A DNA stretch of 64,000 bases from an uncultured Oscillospiraceae bacterium (GCA_947629245.1 CANRDC010000004.1:1-64000); one strand, 5' to 3'. Positions 18,480 to 27,482 are shown, counted from the stretch's first letter. Notes: generated from the sequence alone by a model not told the origin. Numbers and translations: made by a program.

Positions 18480-19595
18480 TCACAGCAGCTCCAGCACGGC
18501 GTCCGCCGCCGCCATCGCTTCCCGCTCCGTGTTGAAGGGCGAAAAGCTGAACCGGACCGTTCCCTCCTCCAGCGTCCCCGCCGTCTCGTGGGCCAGGGGC
18601 GCGCAGTGAAGGCCCGCACGCACGGCCACGCCCTTCTCTCCCAGCCGGGCCGCCGCCTCCTCGCAGTCCAGAGCGTCTATCTGCACGGACAGCACCCCCG
18701 TCTGAAGCGCCGGGTCCGCTGCCCGGAACAGCCGCAGACCCTTTTCCTGTTCCAGCCGCCGGGAAAACAGCTCCAGCAGCTCCCGCTCATGGGCCAGCAC
18801 CGCCGGACAGGTCCGTCTCTCCAGCCACTTCACGCCCGCCAGCAGTCCCGCGACGCCCGGCACGTTGTGGGTTCCCGGCTCCAGCCGGTCCGGCAGGAAT
18901 TCCGGCATGGCCGCCTGTCGGCTTAGCGAGCCGGTGCCGCCGTAAAAAAGCGGCGTCACGTCCTCGTCCCGGCACAGCAGCACGCCGGTGCCCTGAGGGC
19001 CCAGCAGCCCCTTATGGCCGGGCATGGCCGCGAAAGCGCAGCCCAGTCTGTCAAAATCCAGCCCCACCGTGCCCGCGCTCTGGGACGCGTCCACGATCAG
19101 CGGCACCCCCTGTTCCCGGCACAGGTCCGCGATCCGCTCCACCGGCAGGATATAGCCGAACACGTTGGAAACCTGGGTGCATACCGCCGCCTTCGCCCCC
19201 GGCAAAAGCTCCCGGAACGCCCGCACCATGGCGTCCGGCGCGAACAGCGGCGCCCGCGCCACGGCGATATCCGCGCCTACGCCGTGCAGGGGCCGCCAGA
19301 CGGCGTTGTGCTCGTAGCCGGAGATCACCACTCTGTCCCCCGGCCGCACAAGGCTCCGTATGGCGATGTTCAGCCCGTGGGTGGCGCTGGAGGTGAATAC
19401 CACCTGGGCCGGGTCCCGGACGCAGAAAAGGTCCGCCAGAGCCACCCGGCAGTCCAGGACCGTGTCCGCCGCCCGCATGGCGCTTTCATACCCGCCCCGT
19501 CCGGGGCTGGACATGGTCCGCATGGCCTCGGACACCGCGTAGCGGACCGAGGCGGGTTTTAAAAAGGATGTGGCGGCGCTGTCAAGATAGATCAT
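18480..19595 (-). CDS. Class V aminotransferase / cysteine desulfurase-like protein
   Basis: The 371-residue PLP enzyme resembles the TIGR01977 (EF2568) branch of cysteine desulfurases. MIYLDSAATSFLKP opens the fold; DASQSAGTVGLDFDRL holds the PLP Asp; the Schiff-base Lys is in MPGHKGLLGPQGTGVLL. Desulfurases mobilise S or Se from (seleno)cysteine. It overlaps the upstream DUF3343 gene (ATGA), a family annotated as a putative Se/S carrier. Such pairs often accompany selenium-dependent molybdenum hydroxylase systems, but no selD or hydroxylase is in this window. Substrate is therefore inferred only. Confidence 0.87.
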   Translation of the reverse strand: MIYLDSAATSFLKPASVRYAVSEAMRTMSSPGRGGYESAMRAADTVLDCRVALADLFCVRDPAQVVFTSSATHGLNIAIRSLVRPGDRVVISGYEHNAVWRPLHGVGADIAVARAPLFAPDAMVRAFRELLPGAKAAVCTQVSNVFGYILPVERIADLCREQGVPLIVDASQSAGTVGLDFDRLGCAFAAMPGHKGLLGPQGTGVLLCRDEDVTPLFYGGTGSLSRQAAMPEFLPDRLEPGTHNVPGVAGLLAGVKWLERRTCPAVLAHERELLELFSRRLEQEKGLRLFRAADPALQTGVLSVQIDALDCEEAAARLGEKGVAVRAGLHCAPLAHETAGTLEEGTVRFSFSPFNTEREAMAAADAVLELL

Positions 19596-19840
19596 TCCGA
19601 TACCTCCAATGTTCCGTCAGGATGGCGCAGGATCACCCGTTCCGGTACGAGCCCCGCGCCCGTCAGGATGCTCACGGCCCAGTCCCGGTGGCGGGCCGCC
19701 ACGATCACACAGTAGGCGCAGCCCTTTGCCGCGGCGGCCTTCGGCACGCGGGAGACTGTTCCCGTCACGCCCGCCCTCTCCAGCACCCGCGCCGCCCGCT
19801 GGGCATAGGTCAGGCTTCGGAATGTCAGTAAATATTGCAT
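19592..19840 (-). CDS. DUF3343 putative Se/S carrier protein
   Basis: The 82-residue product (MQYLLTFRSLTYAQRAARVL) belongs to DUF3343, described as a putative Se/S carrier-like family. It includes the Cys motif GCAYCVIV at about residues 40-47, a plausible persulfide or perselenide site. The ATG at 19840 is chosen because GGGAGG precedes it by 8 bases, rather than a longer frame reaching 19864. It overlaps the desulfurase-like gene and probably hands over sulfur or selenium to or from it. Confidence 0.85.
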   Translation of the reverse strand: MQYLLTFRSLTYAQRAARVLERAGVTGTVSRVPKAAAAKGCAYCVIVAARHRDWAVSILTGAGLVPERVILRHPDGTLEVSE

Positions 19841-19847
19841 AAAAAGT

Positions 19848-19900
19848 CCTCCCGCTGTGGTCAAAGACCGTTGTGGTCACGGACCATTGTATGCGGGAGG
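19848..19900 (-). promoter_or_regulatory. inverted repeat enclosing the DUF3343 ribosome site
   Basis: On the minus strand CCTCCCGC (19900-19893) pairs perfectly with GCGGGAGG (19855-19848), and the latter contains the ribosome site of the DUF3343 gene. Shorter hairpins lie in the 37-base loop. On the minus strand the second arm is followed by ACTTTTTATG. It could be the ispF terminator that happens to include the ribosome site, or a leader that hides the site from ribosomes. Confidence 0.45.
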
Positions 19901-19918
19901 CGTTTTATTTGGTTCTGC

Positions 19919-20386
19919 TCACACCAGCAGCGCCACCGCGTGGGCGCATACGCCCTCGCCAGAGCCGGTGAAGCCCATGCGCTCCTCGGTGGTGGCCTTG
20001 ACGCTGACGGCGGACAGGTCCACGGCCAGGTCCGCGGCGATGTTGCGCCGCATGGCCTCGATGTACGGGGCCAGCTTCGGCCGCTGGGCCACGACGGTCA
20101 CGTCGCAGTTGCCCACGGCGTATCCGGCCTTCCGCGCCGCCTCCGCCGCGGAGCGCAGCACGATCCGGCTGTCGATGCCCTCCGTGGCAGGGTCGCTGTC
20201 GGGAAACATGTGGCCGATATCCCCCAGCGCCGCCGCGCCGAGAATGGCGTCCGCCAAGGCGTGCAGCAGCACGTCCGCGTCCGAGTGGCCCAGAAGGCCC
20301 TTTTCAAAGGGGATCTCCACCCCGCCCAATATGAGCTTTCTTCCCTCCACCAGCCGGTGGGCGTCATAACCCTGTCCGATCCTCAT
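19919..20386 (-). CDS. ispF: 2-C-methyl-D-erythritol 2,4-cyclodiphosphate synthase (IspF)
   Basis: IspF is the fifth enzyme of the MEP isoprenoid pathway. The 155-residue product has [12 protein letters not shown] (metal Asp/His), [28 protein letters not shown] and [14 protein letters not shown] (the KATT-like motif). The ATG at 20386 overlaps the ispD stop. Directly coupled to ispD, two steps earlier in the pathway. Confidence 0.96.
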   Translation of the reverse strand: MRIGQGYDAHRLVEGRKLILGGVEIPFEKGLLGHSDADVLLHALADAILGAAALGDIGHMFPDSDPATEGIDSRIVLRSAAEAARKAGYAVGNCDVTVVAQRPKLAPYIEAMRRNIAADLAVDLSAVSVKATTEERMGFTGSGEGVCAHAVALLV

Positions 20387-21105
20387 CGCCTGCTCCTCTC
20401 CGCCAGGATCAGCTCGACCAGTTTCAGATCCAGCGGCGTTGTGATCTTGATGTTGTCCTCGCTGCCTTCCGACAGCGTGATCTTCCCCCCGATGCGCTCC
20501 ACCGCCGCGCAGTCGTCGGTGACCTCCGGGGCGTTTTCCGCCGCGTCCAGCAGCGCCGAGCGGATCAGGTCCGCCTGAAAGCACTGGGGCGTCTGGGCAG
20601 CGAACAACCGGGACCTGTCCGGCGTCCCCGCCACCATGCCCTTATCCGCCACCTTCACCGTGTCCCGCACCGGCACCGCCGGCAGGGCCGCCGTGTGGCG
20701 GTACGCCGTCCACAGCGCGTCTGTGATGACCTTCTCCGTCACCAGGGGACGGGCCCCGTCGTGGATGGCGACGAGCTTTGCCTCCGGCGGCACGGCCAGC
20801 ACTCCGGCCAGACAGGATCTGGCCCTGGTATCGCCCCCGGGGACTACCGCCGTGAGCTTGGTCACGCCGTACCGCCGACAAAGGTCCCCCACCGCGTCCG
20901 TCATGTCCCGCCGGGCGGCCACCACGACGGCCCGGACGGCCTGCGTCTGTTCAAAGGCCAGAAGCGTCCTGGCCAGCACCGGCATACCGCCCAGGTCCGC
21001 CATCAGCTTGTCGCCGCCGAACCGGGTCCCGGAGCCCCCCGCCACGATCACCGCCGCGGCGTAAGGCAGCCGGAGCTCCTTCATTTTTTTCGATATCGCG
21101 CCCAT
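20383..21105 (-). CDS. ispD: 2-C-methyl-D-erythritol 4-phosphate cytidylyltransferase (IspD)
   Basis: IspD joins CTP to MEP. The CTP-binding loop [15 protein letters not shown] and the segments [11 protein letters not shown] and [13 protein letters not shown] are diagnostic. Several starts are possible: GTG 21138, ATG 21120, ATG 21105 and ATG 21084. I chose 21105 because GAGG lies about 7 bases upstream and the promoter would place the transcript start too close to 21138. The resulting 240 residues fit the family. It is the first gene of the ispDF unit. Confidence 0.92.
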   Translation of the reverse strand: MGAISKKMKELRLPYAAAVIVAGGSGTRFGGDKLMADLGGMPVLARTLLAFEQTQAVRAVVVAARRDMTDAVGDLCRRYGVTKLTAVVPGGDTRARSCLAGVLAVPPEAKLVAIHDGARPLVTEKVITDALWTAYRHTAALPAVPVRDTVKVADKGMVAGTPDRSRLFAAQTPQCFQADLIRSALLDAAENAPEVTDDCAAVERIGGKITLSEGSEDNIKITTPLDLKLVELILAERSRR

Positions 21106-21146
21106 ACACGCCCTCAACATATCTTCCAAAAGTGTCACATAAAGTG

Positions 21147-21175
21147 ATTATACCCTTTTCCGGGATTTTACGCAA
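21147..21175 (-). promoter_or_regulatory. promoter of ispDF
   Basis: On the minus strand TTGCGT (21175-21170), a 17-base spacer, then the consensus TATAAT (21152-21147). The expected start point is near 21140, upstream of the chosen ispD ATG. Confidence 0.72.
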
Positions 21176-21194
21176 GGGTATTGGAGGGATCGGC

Positions 21195-22697
21195 TTGCTG
21201 CGGGATAAGACCCTGGCCTTCAACACGGCGCTGCTCACCGTCTCGGGCCTGGCCATGCGGTTCGTGGGCATGATCTGGCAGGTCTGGCTGGTCAGCCGGA
21301 TCGGCGAGGCGGGCATCGGCCTGTTCCAGCTGGTGACGAGCGTGAACACGCTGGCTGTGACGGTAGCCATGTCCGGCAGCCGCTACGCCGTCACCAGGCT
21401 GGTGAGCGAGGAGCGGGGGCTGGGCCGACCCCACGGCGCGGCCCAGGCTCTGGGCGAGAGCATGCTTTATGGGCTGTTTTTCGGCCTGGCCGCCGGGCTG
21501 ATCCTTATGTTCACGGCGGAGCCGCTGGGCTTTCTCTGGCTGGAGGACGCCCGGACCGTGCGGCCGCTGCTGCTCCTGGCCCTGACCATGCCCCTGACCG
21601 GACTGGACTCGGTGATGCACGGCTATTTCACCGCCGTGGGCCGGGTGTGGAAGAGCGTGACCGTCTCCGTGTGCCAGCAGCTGGTGACCATCGGCGCCAC
21701 CGCCCTGATCCTGATCGTTGGCCCCGAGGCCAACCTGGAATTCGCCGTGGCCGGTATCACCGCCGGGGCCCTGATCGGAGAGACCTTCGGCGTGGCCGCG
21801 CTCGGCATCGCCTACCTCACCGACAAAAGGGCGCACGGCATCGTCCGGGATAAGAGCGCGCCGCCCATTCCGGGCATGACCAACCGGCTTCTGACCATCG
21901 CCCTGCCTCTGGCGGCGGCGTCCTATGCCCGCAGCGGCCTTTCCACGCTCCAGCATCTGCTGGTGCCCCGCGGCCTGCGCTCCTCCGGCCTGACGGCGGA
22001 GTCGGCCCTGGCCGGATACGGGGTCATCCAGGGCATGGCCCTGCCGGTGGTGCTGTTCCCCTCCTGCCTGATGATGGCGGTGGCGGAGCTGATCGTGCCC
22101 AAGCTCACGGAGCGGCAGATGCAGGGCCGGACCGACAGCATCCGGCATGTGACGGAGGACGTGCTGTGGAAGAGCTTTCTCTTCTGCGCCATCACCGCCA
22201 GTCTCTTCCTCGGGCTGGGCGACAGTCTGGGGCTTGCCCTCTACGACTCCCCGGAGGCCGGGACATATATCCAAATTTTCGCCCTCATCGTGCCGGTCAT
22301 GTACATGGATATGGCCACGGACGGGTGTCTGAAGGGTCTGGGCGAGATGATGTTCTGCATGGTCGTCAACATCGCGGACGTGGGGCTTTCCGCGCTCATG
22401 GTGTGGCTGCTGCTGCCGGAATGGGGCCTGGGGGCCTATATCTTCGTGATCTGCTTCACGGAGGTATTCAACTTCGTGCTGAGCATGTGGCGGCTGCGCA
22501 AGGTCTCCGGCTTCTCCCTGCCGTGGAAGCATGTGGGATACACGGCGCTGTGGGCGGCGGTGTGCGGCGGAGCGGCCCGGCTGCTGGGCGCGTTTACCGG
22601 CGCGGACGGCAGCGTCATCGCGCTGATCTTTTCCATGGCCGCCGGACTTGGGCTTTACTGCCTCGTCATGCGCAGGCACATCTCCATATCCCTTTGA
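21195..22697 (+). CDS. SpoVB/MurJ-like polysaccharide (lipid) flippase
   Basis: The 500-residue MOP-superfamily membrane protein has about 14 helices and opens LLRDKTLAFNTALLTVSGL. The SpoVB branch exports cell-wall or spore-cortex lipid precursors; I infer this from length and the sporulating host. The TTG at 21195 is the preferred start: GGAGGG lies 7 bases before it, while the longer frame to 21132 overlaps the divergent ispD promoter. It is followed by a CoaX-like gene 45 bases away. Confidence 0.85.
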   Translation: MLRDKTLAFNTALLTVSGLAMRFVGMIWQVWLVSRIGEAGIGLFQLVTSVNTLAVTVAMSGSRYAVTRLVSEERGLGRPHGAAQALGESMLYGLFFGLAAGLILMFTAEPLGFLWLEDARTVRPLLLLALTMPLTGLDSVMHGYFTAVGRVWKSVTVSVCQQLVTIGATALILIVGPEANLEFAVAGITAGALIGETFGVAALGIAYLTDKRAHGIVRDKSAPPIPGMTNRLLTIALPLAAASYARSGLSTLQHLLVPRGLRSSGLTAESALAGYGVIQGMALPVVLFPSCLMMAVAELIVPKLTERQMQGRTDSIRHVTEDVLWKSFLFCAITASLFLGLGDSLGLALYDSPEAGTYIQIFALIVPVMYMDMATDGCLKGLGEMMFCMVVNIADVGLSALMVWLLLPEWGLGAYIFVICFTEVFNFVLSMWRLRKVSGFSLPWKHVGYTALWAAVCGGAARLLGAFTGADGSVIALIFSMAAGLGLYCLVMRRHISISL

Positions 22698-22742
22698 CAG
22701 CGGCGGGATAATCTGGTAAGCTATGGTCAGGAAGTGATGAGC

Positions 22743-23516
22743 ATGCTTTTGACCGTAGATCTGTCCAACAGCCGTATCACCCTGGCGGGCATGGAGGACG
22801 GCGCCGTCCGCTTCTCCTGCCAGATCGCCACCGTCAAGACCCGCACGGCGGACGAATACGCGGCGCTGATGCACCTGCTGCTGACCCGGCAGGGCGCGGA
22901 CTGCGGCGCGCTGGAGGGGTGCATCCTCTCCTCCGTGGTGCCGGAGCTGACGCTGGTCCTCCGGCAGGGGCTGGAGCTTTTGACCGGGCTGGCCCCCATG
23001 GTGGTGGGGCCGGGCGTAAAGACAGGGCTGAATATCCGGCTGGACGACCCATCCGAGCTGGGCGGCGATTTTGTGGCGGCCGCCGTGGCGGCCCAGGCGG
23101 ACTATCCCCTGCCCGTCATCACCGTGGACATGGACACCGCCATCGGGCTTGGCGTCACCGACGCCCAGGGCCGGTACATCGGCGGCGTCATCGCCCCCGG
23201 TATCATGGCCTCCGCCGCCGCCCTGACCAGCCGGGCCTCCCTGCTGCACAACGTGGTCCTCCAGGCCCCCAGCCACATCATCTGCAAAAATACCGACGAG
23301 AGCATGCGCTCCGGCATCATCTATGGCGCCGCCGCCATGCTGGACGGGCTCCTGGCCGGGATGGAGGAGGAGCTGGGCCAGTCGGCCACCGTGGCGGCCA
23401 CCGGCGTATGGGCCCCCGCCGTCATCCCCCACTGCCGCCGGAAGGATATCCATTTGGACAGAGATCTTATCCACCGGGGACTGTGGCTCATTTGGAAAAA
23501 GAACCAAAAACATTGA
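22743..23516 (+). CDS. Divergent type III pantothenate kinase homologue (CoaX-like)
   Basis: The 257-residue protein follows the CoaX fold along its length: SSVVPELT, VVGPGVKTGLNI, DPSELGGDFVAAAVAA and GGVIAPGIMASAAAL are all recognisable. The phosphate-binding loops are not canonical, however. DxGNT is DLSNS (residues 6-10), GADR is GGDF (107-110) and the DFGTATT loop is DMDTAIG (129-135). The three acidic positions remain (Asp6, Asp109, Asp129). It may be an inactive or repurposed paralogue, such as a regulator. ATG 22743 is chosen because AGGAAG is correctly spaced (8 bases); ATG 22737 would be too close. Confidence 0.8.
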   Translation: MLLTVDLSNSRITLAGMEDGAVRFSCQIATVKTRTADEYAALMHLLLTRQGADCGALEGCILSSVVPELTLVLRQGLELLTGLAPMVVGPGVKTGLNIRLDDPSELGGDFVAAAVAAQADYPLPVITVDMDTAIGLGVTDAQGRYIGGVIAPGIMASAAALTSRASLLHNVVLQAPSHIICKNTDESMRSGIIYGAAAMLDGLLAGMEEELGQSATVAATGVWAPAVIPHCRRKDIHLDRDLIHRGLWLIWKKNQKH

Positions 23517-23532
23517 ATTTTGATACAAAACG

Positions 23533-23566
23533 ACCGGCAGCGGGCCTCCGCTGCCGGTTTTATATC
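23533..23566. terminator. bidirectional terminator between the CoaX-like gene and the GltD-like gene
   Basis: An 11-bp perfect stem (ACCGGCAGCGG with its complement, 4-base loop) is flanked by TTTTAT on the plus side and CGTTTTGT on the minus side. It serves both convergent genes. Confidence 0.9.
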
Positions 23567-23575
23567 CAATGGTAA

Positions 23576-24895
23576 CTATTTTCCCTGTATGTATTTATGA
23601 ATACTGGCCGCCGCCGATTTTCCGGCCGTCATGGCGCTGATGACCGTGCCCACGCCGGTGACCGCGTCGCCGCCGGCAAACACGCCCACCCGGCTGGTGG
23701 CGCCGGTGGCCGCGTCCGCCGCGATGCCGCCGGTAGCCGTGGAGTCCAGGCCAGGGGTAGTGTGCAGCAGCAACGGGTCCGGTCCCGCGCCCACCGCCAC
23801 GACCACCGTGTCCGCCTCCAGCAGGTCCGGCTCCCGACCGGATATCCTTACCGCGCTCACATGCCCGTCCTCTCCCGCCAGTATCTCCAGCGGCGCCGTC
23901 TCCGGCAGGAACGTCACGCCCTCCGCCAGGGCCCTATGTACCTCCTCCCGCCGGGCGGGCAGATCGTCCACCGGGTGGCCGCACAGCACGCGCACATCCT
24001 CCGCGCCCAGCCGCAGAGCCGTGCGGGCCGCGTCCAGGGCCATATCCCCGTCGCCCGCCACCACGACGCGCTTTCCCGCCATGGCGTCCCGCCCCAGCTC
24101 CTCCGCGCGCATGAGAAGGTCCTTGGCGGACAGCACCCCCGGCAGGTCCTCGCCGGGGATATCGAGCTTTTGGAGCATGCCCGCGCCGGAGCCGATGAAC
24201 ACCGCCTCGAAGCCCTGCTCAAACAGTTCGTCCACGCTGTCCATCTTCCCCACAGTGGATTCGGTGATGATCTCCACGCCCAGGCTCTCCAGCCGGACGA
24301 TCTCCATCTCCACCACAGACCTGGGCAGCCGGAACGCCGGGATGCCGAACATCATCAGGCCGCCGGGCCGGTCCATCGCCTCGTATACCGTCACCTCATA
24401 GCCCAGCCGGACCAGCTCTCCCGCGCAGGTGAGTCCCGCGGGGCCGGAGCCGATCACCGCCACCCGGTGGCCGTTGGGCTCGGCGTACTCGTCGTCGGGG
24501 GACGCGCCGCCGTTTTGGATGTGCCAGTCCGCCGTGAACCGCTCAAGCCGTCCGATCGCCACCGGCTCGCCCTTGATGCCCCGGATGCACCGGCCCTCGC
24601 ACAGGGCCTCCTGGGGGCAGACCCGGCCGCAGACGGCGGGCAGATTGCTGACAGCGAAAAGCGTCTCGTAGGCGCCCTTGAAGTCGCCCTCCGCCACCCT
24701 GGCGATGAACGCCGGGATGGGCACCGACATGGGGCAGCCCTCCACGCACCGGGGCTCCCGGCAGTTCAGGCAGCGCTTCGCCTCGTCCACCGCCGCCTCC
24801 GCCGTATAGCCCAGGGCCGTCTCGTCGAAATTGCCGGTCCGCACCTTCGGGTCCTGCTCCGGCATCGGGTTCTTGTCCATGCGCATATTTGCCAT
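23576..24895 (-). CDS. NADPH-dependent glutamate synthase small-subunit-like oxidoreductase
   Basis: The 439-residue flavoprotein has two N-terminal iron-sulfur motifs (CLNCREPRCVEGCPMSVPIP and CGRVCPQEALCEGRC), an FAD site (VIGSGPAGLTCAGELVRLGY) and an NAD(P) site. The family includes GltD, homotetrameric GltA of anaerobes, and NfnB/SfnB of electron-bifurcating transhydrogenase. The NAD(P) site here is GDGDMALDAARTA in place of the common GGGNVAMDAAR, so cofactor use may differ. No partner such as NfnA or GltB is adjacent; it stands alone between a terminator and murF. Confidence 0.85.
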   Translation of the reverse strand: MANMRMDKNPMPEQDPKVRTGNFDETALGYTAEAAVDEAKRCLNCREPRCVEGCPMSVPIPAFIARVAEGDFKGAYETLFAVSNLPAVCGRVCPQEALCEGRCIRGIKGEPVAIGRLERFTADWHIQNGGASPDDEYAEPNGHRVAVIGSGPAGLTCAGELVRLGYEVTVYEAMDRPGGLMMFGIPAFRLPRSVVEMEIVRLESLGVEIITESTVGKMDSVDELFEQGFEAVFIGSGAGMLQKLDIPGEDLPGVLSAKDLLMRAEELGRDAMAGKRVVVAGDGDMALDAARTALRLGAEDVRVLCGHPVDDLPARREEVHRALAEGVTFLPETAPLEILAGEDGHVSAVRISGREPDLLEADTVVVAVGAGPDPLLLHTTPGLDSTATGGIAADAATGATSRVGVFAGGDAVTGVGTVISAMTAGKSAAASIHKYIQGK

Positions 24896-24948
24896 GTTAT
24901 GCCTCCTTTTGCGCCCGGCAACGCTCGCTCGTATCCCACAGCGGCTTT

Positions 24949-26313
24949 TTATCTGGCCGCTTCAATCTCCGTCAGCGCGTCCACGATCTTTTCAAACCCC
25001 ATGGCCCGGCTGGCCTTCACCAGTACGGCGTCTCCGGGCCGCACCAGCTGGTCCAGAGCCGATACCAGTTCATCCGCGGTAGCAAACCAGGGCGCGCGCG
25101 CTCCCGCTCCGTCGGCGATCGCCCGCGCCTCCGGGCCGCAGGCAGCTACCGCGTCGCACATTTTTGCCGCGAACGCCCCGATCTGGCGGTGCAGCTCCGG
25201 TCCCGCCGGACCAAGCTCCCGCATGTCCCCCAGAATGGCCACGTGCCGTCCCGGAAGCCTCACAAGGCTCTCGATGGCGCTGCGGGTGCTGGTGGGGTTG
25301 GCGTTGTAGCAGTCGTCCAGGATGGTGAGGTCCCCGGCCTTCCGCACCCGGCCCCGGCTGCCCACCGTCTCGTAGGCGGCGACGCCGTCTGCGATCTCAG
25401 CGTCCGTCATGCCCAGCTCCAGGCCCACCGCTGCCCCCATCAGGGCCGCGTAGACCATGTGCTGGCCAAAGGCGGGGATGCGCACGGGGATACGCCGGTC
25501 CCCCGCCAGGATCGTGCAGCGCATGCCCTCCGTTCCGTCGGCCCGGACGTCCGCCGCCCGGACGGCGCAGTTCCCGCCCAGGCCGAACAGCACGGTCCGA
25601 TGGCCAAAATCGTGCTCGCGCAGCAGCCCGTCGTCTCCGTTGGCGATGACGACGCCGCCGGGGCCCATGCCCTCCGTCATCTCGCCCTTGGCCCGGAGCA
25701 CGCCGGGCCGGTCCCCCAGAAACTCCAGGTGGGCGTCCCCGATGAGGGTGTACACGCCCATGTCGGGCCGGACCATCTCCGCCAGACGGCGCATCTCCCC
25801 AAAGCCGGAGATGCCCATCTCCACCACGGCGGCCTCATGCTCCTCCCGGAGCCGGAGCAGCGTCAGAGGCACGCCCAGTTCGTTGTTGAAATTCTTCTCC
25901 GTTTTCAGCGTGTTGAACCGCCGGGAAAGCACCGCCGCGATCATCTCCTTGGCGGTGGTCTTGCCCACGGAGCCGGTCACGCCGACCACCGGGATATCAA
26001 ACCGGGCCCGATAATACGCCGCCAGAGCCCGCAGAGCGGCCTGGGTATCCGAAACCTGTATCTGGCAGACGGGCGCGTCCGCGAACCGCTGGCACAGCAC
26101 GCAGGCCGCGCCCTTTTCCGCCGCCTGAGGGATGAAGTCGTGCCCGTCGACCCTTGCGCCGGGTATGGCCGCGAACAGGCACCCGGGCTCGATGGTCCGG
26201 CTGTCCGTGGTGACGGAGGCGAGCTCTCCCGCCGGGACCGGTCCACGGACCGTGCCGCCGGTGACGGACGCGACGACCTCCGGCGTCAAACGCCTCATCG
26301 TCCCGCCGTTCAT
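24949..26313 (-). CDS. murF: UDP-N-acetylmuramoyl-tripeptide--D-alanyl-D-alanine ligase (MurF)
   Basis: MurF adds D-Ala-D-Ala to UDP-MurNAc-tripeptide, the last cytoplasmic step of the peptidoglycan precursor. The three-domain Mur ligase shows TTDSRTIEPGCLFAAIPG, the ATP loop GVTGSVGKTTAKEMI, KTEKNFNNELGVPLTLL and DDCYNANPTS. ATG 26313 overlaps the ddl stop (ATGA). Length 454 residues. It is coupled to ddl, which makes its D-Ala-D-Ala substrate. Confidence 0.96.
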   Translation of the reverse strand: MNGGTMRRLTPEVVASVTGGTVRGPVPAGELASVTTDSRTIEPGCLFAAIPGARVDGHDFIPQAAEKGAACVLCQRFADAPVCQIQVSDTQAALRALAAYYRARFDIPVVGVTGSVGKTTAKEMIAAVLSRRFNTLKTEKNFNNELGVPLTLLRLREEHEAAVVEMGISGFGEMRRLAEMVRPDMGVYTLIGDAHLEFLGDRPGVLRAKGEMTEGMGPGGVVIANGDDGLLREHDFGHRTVLFGLGGNCAVRAADVRADGTEGMRCTILAGDRRIPVRIPAFGQHMVYAALMGAAVGLELGMTDAEIADGVAAYETVGSRGRVRKAGDLTILDDCYNANPTSTRSAIESLVRLPGRHVAILGDMRELGPAGPELHRQIGAFAAKMCDAVAACGPEARAIADGAGARAPWFATADELVSALDQLVRPGDAVLVKASRAMGFEKIVDALTEIEAAR

Positions 26314-27338
26314 CCCTGATATTTCCTCATGGACGCGTCGATGAGCGCCTGACAAAGGGCCCCGTAGTCCATGCCCATGGCCAGGCCCATCCGGGGTATC
26401 AGGCTGGTGGGGGTCATGCCCGGAAGGGTGTTGGCCTCCAGGCAGTAGAACACCCCGTCCGTACCCATGATGAAGTCCACCCGGCCATACGCCTGCAGGC
26501 CCAGGGTATCGTAGACCTTCTCCGCCAGCGCCTGGATGGCGGCGGTCTCGTCCGCCGTGATGGGCGCGGGACAGGGTTCGTCCGTCATGCCAGGCTGGTA
26601 TTTGTTCTTATAGTCGTAAAATCCGGACTTGGGGATGATCTCCGTCACGGGCATGGCCCGACCGTCCAGCACGCCCACGGTCAGCTCCCGGCCCGCGATG
26701 AACTGCTCGACCAGCACGCTGTCCTCATACCGGAACGCAAGCTCCAGGGCCGCGCCGTATTCCTCCGGGTCTCGCACGATGGTGGTGCCCACGCTGCTGC
26801 CGCCGGAGCAGGGCTTCACCACACAGGGAAGCGTCGGCATGGGCGCCTGCTCCCCTCTGCGGATGGTGACGCTCTCCGCCAACGGCACGCCCGCCGCCCG
26901 GAGCAGGGTCTTGGACACGCTCTTGTTCATGGCCAGGGCGCTGCCCAGATAGCCGCTGCCGGTATAGCGCACGCCGTTGATGTCAAAATACGCCTGGAGC
27001 TTGCCGTTTTCGCCCTCCTCGCCGTGCAGGGCCAGGAACACGATGTCCGCCGCCTTGCATATCTCCAGCACATGGGGGCCGATCAGTCCCTGGCCGGGAC
27101 GCATGGCCCGCACAGCCGCCAGGTCCGGGGCGTCCGCCGCCACGGAAAAGGCGCCGTCGTTATCCTCGGCGGTGAATACGTCCTCCGCCGAGACGTAATC
27201 CTCCGTCCAGCCCAGAAAAAGGTCCAGCAGCGCCGCCCGATGGCCGATCTCCCGCAGCGCCCTGGCAATGCCCCGGCCGCTGGACAGAGATACGTCCCGT
27301 TCGTTCGATAATCCTCCGCAAAGCACCGCGATCTTCAT
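26310..27338 (-). CDS. ddl: D-alanine--D-alanine ligase
   Basis: The 342-residue ATP-grasp enzyme joins two D-Ala residues. It has CGGLSNERDVSLSSG, the ATP lid region VVKPCSGGSSVGTTI, EQFIAGRELTVGVL and a metal-binding C-terminus (LEANTLPGMTPTSLIPRM). The N-terminal glycine loop is GGLSNERDVS. A promoter at 27378-27406 drives ddl-murF. Sensitivity to glycopeptides is expected unless other ligases exist; the residue pattern is of the D-Ala type. Confidence 0.96.
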   Translation of the reverse strand: MKIAVLCGGLSNERDVSLSSGRGIARALREIGHRAALLDLFLGWTEDYVSAEDVFTAEDNDGAFSVAADAPDLAAVRAMRPGQGLIGPHVLEICKAADIVFLALHGEEGENGKLQAYFDINGVRYTGSGYLGSALAMNKSVSKTLLRAAGVPLAESVTIRRGEQAPMPTLPCVVKPCSGGSSVGTTIVRDPEEYGAALELAFRYEDSVLVEQFIAGRELTVGVLDGRAMPVTEIIPKSGFYDYKNKYQPGMTDEPCPAPITADETAAIQALAEKVYDTLGLQAYGRVDFIMGTDGVFYCLEANTLPGMTPTSLIPRMGLAMGMDYGALCQALIDASMRKYQG

Positions 27339-27377
27339 AACAGAATCCTCCTGAAGCCTATGCCGCTTATTCGTTTT

Positions 27378-27406
27378 ATTTTAACATATAAGGGAGATTC
27401 GTGCAA
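27378..27406 (-). promoter_or_regulatory. promoter of ddl-murF
   Basis: On the minus strand TTGCAC (27406-27401), a 17-base spacer, then TAAAAT (27383-27378). The -10 region is part of a 12-bp motif repeated in mirror image at the divergent exonuclease promoter. Confidence 0.65.
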
Positions 27407-27411
27407 TTGTA

Positions 27412-27440
27412 TTGTCATATTTTCAAAAATATGTTAAAAT
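27412..27440 (+). promoter_or_regulatory. promoter of the exonuclease gene
   Basis: TTGTCA (27412-27417), a 17-base spacer, TAAAAT (27435-27440). Its -35 box lies five bases from the -35 box of the opposite ddl promoter. Confidence 0.65.
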
Positions 27441-27482
27441 AATTTATAGTGCGCACGCCAGCGCTTAGGAAGGACATACACC

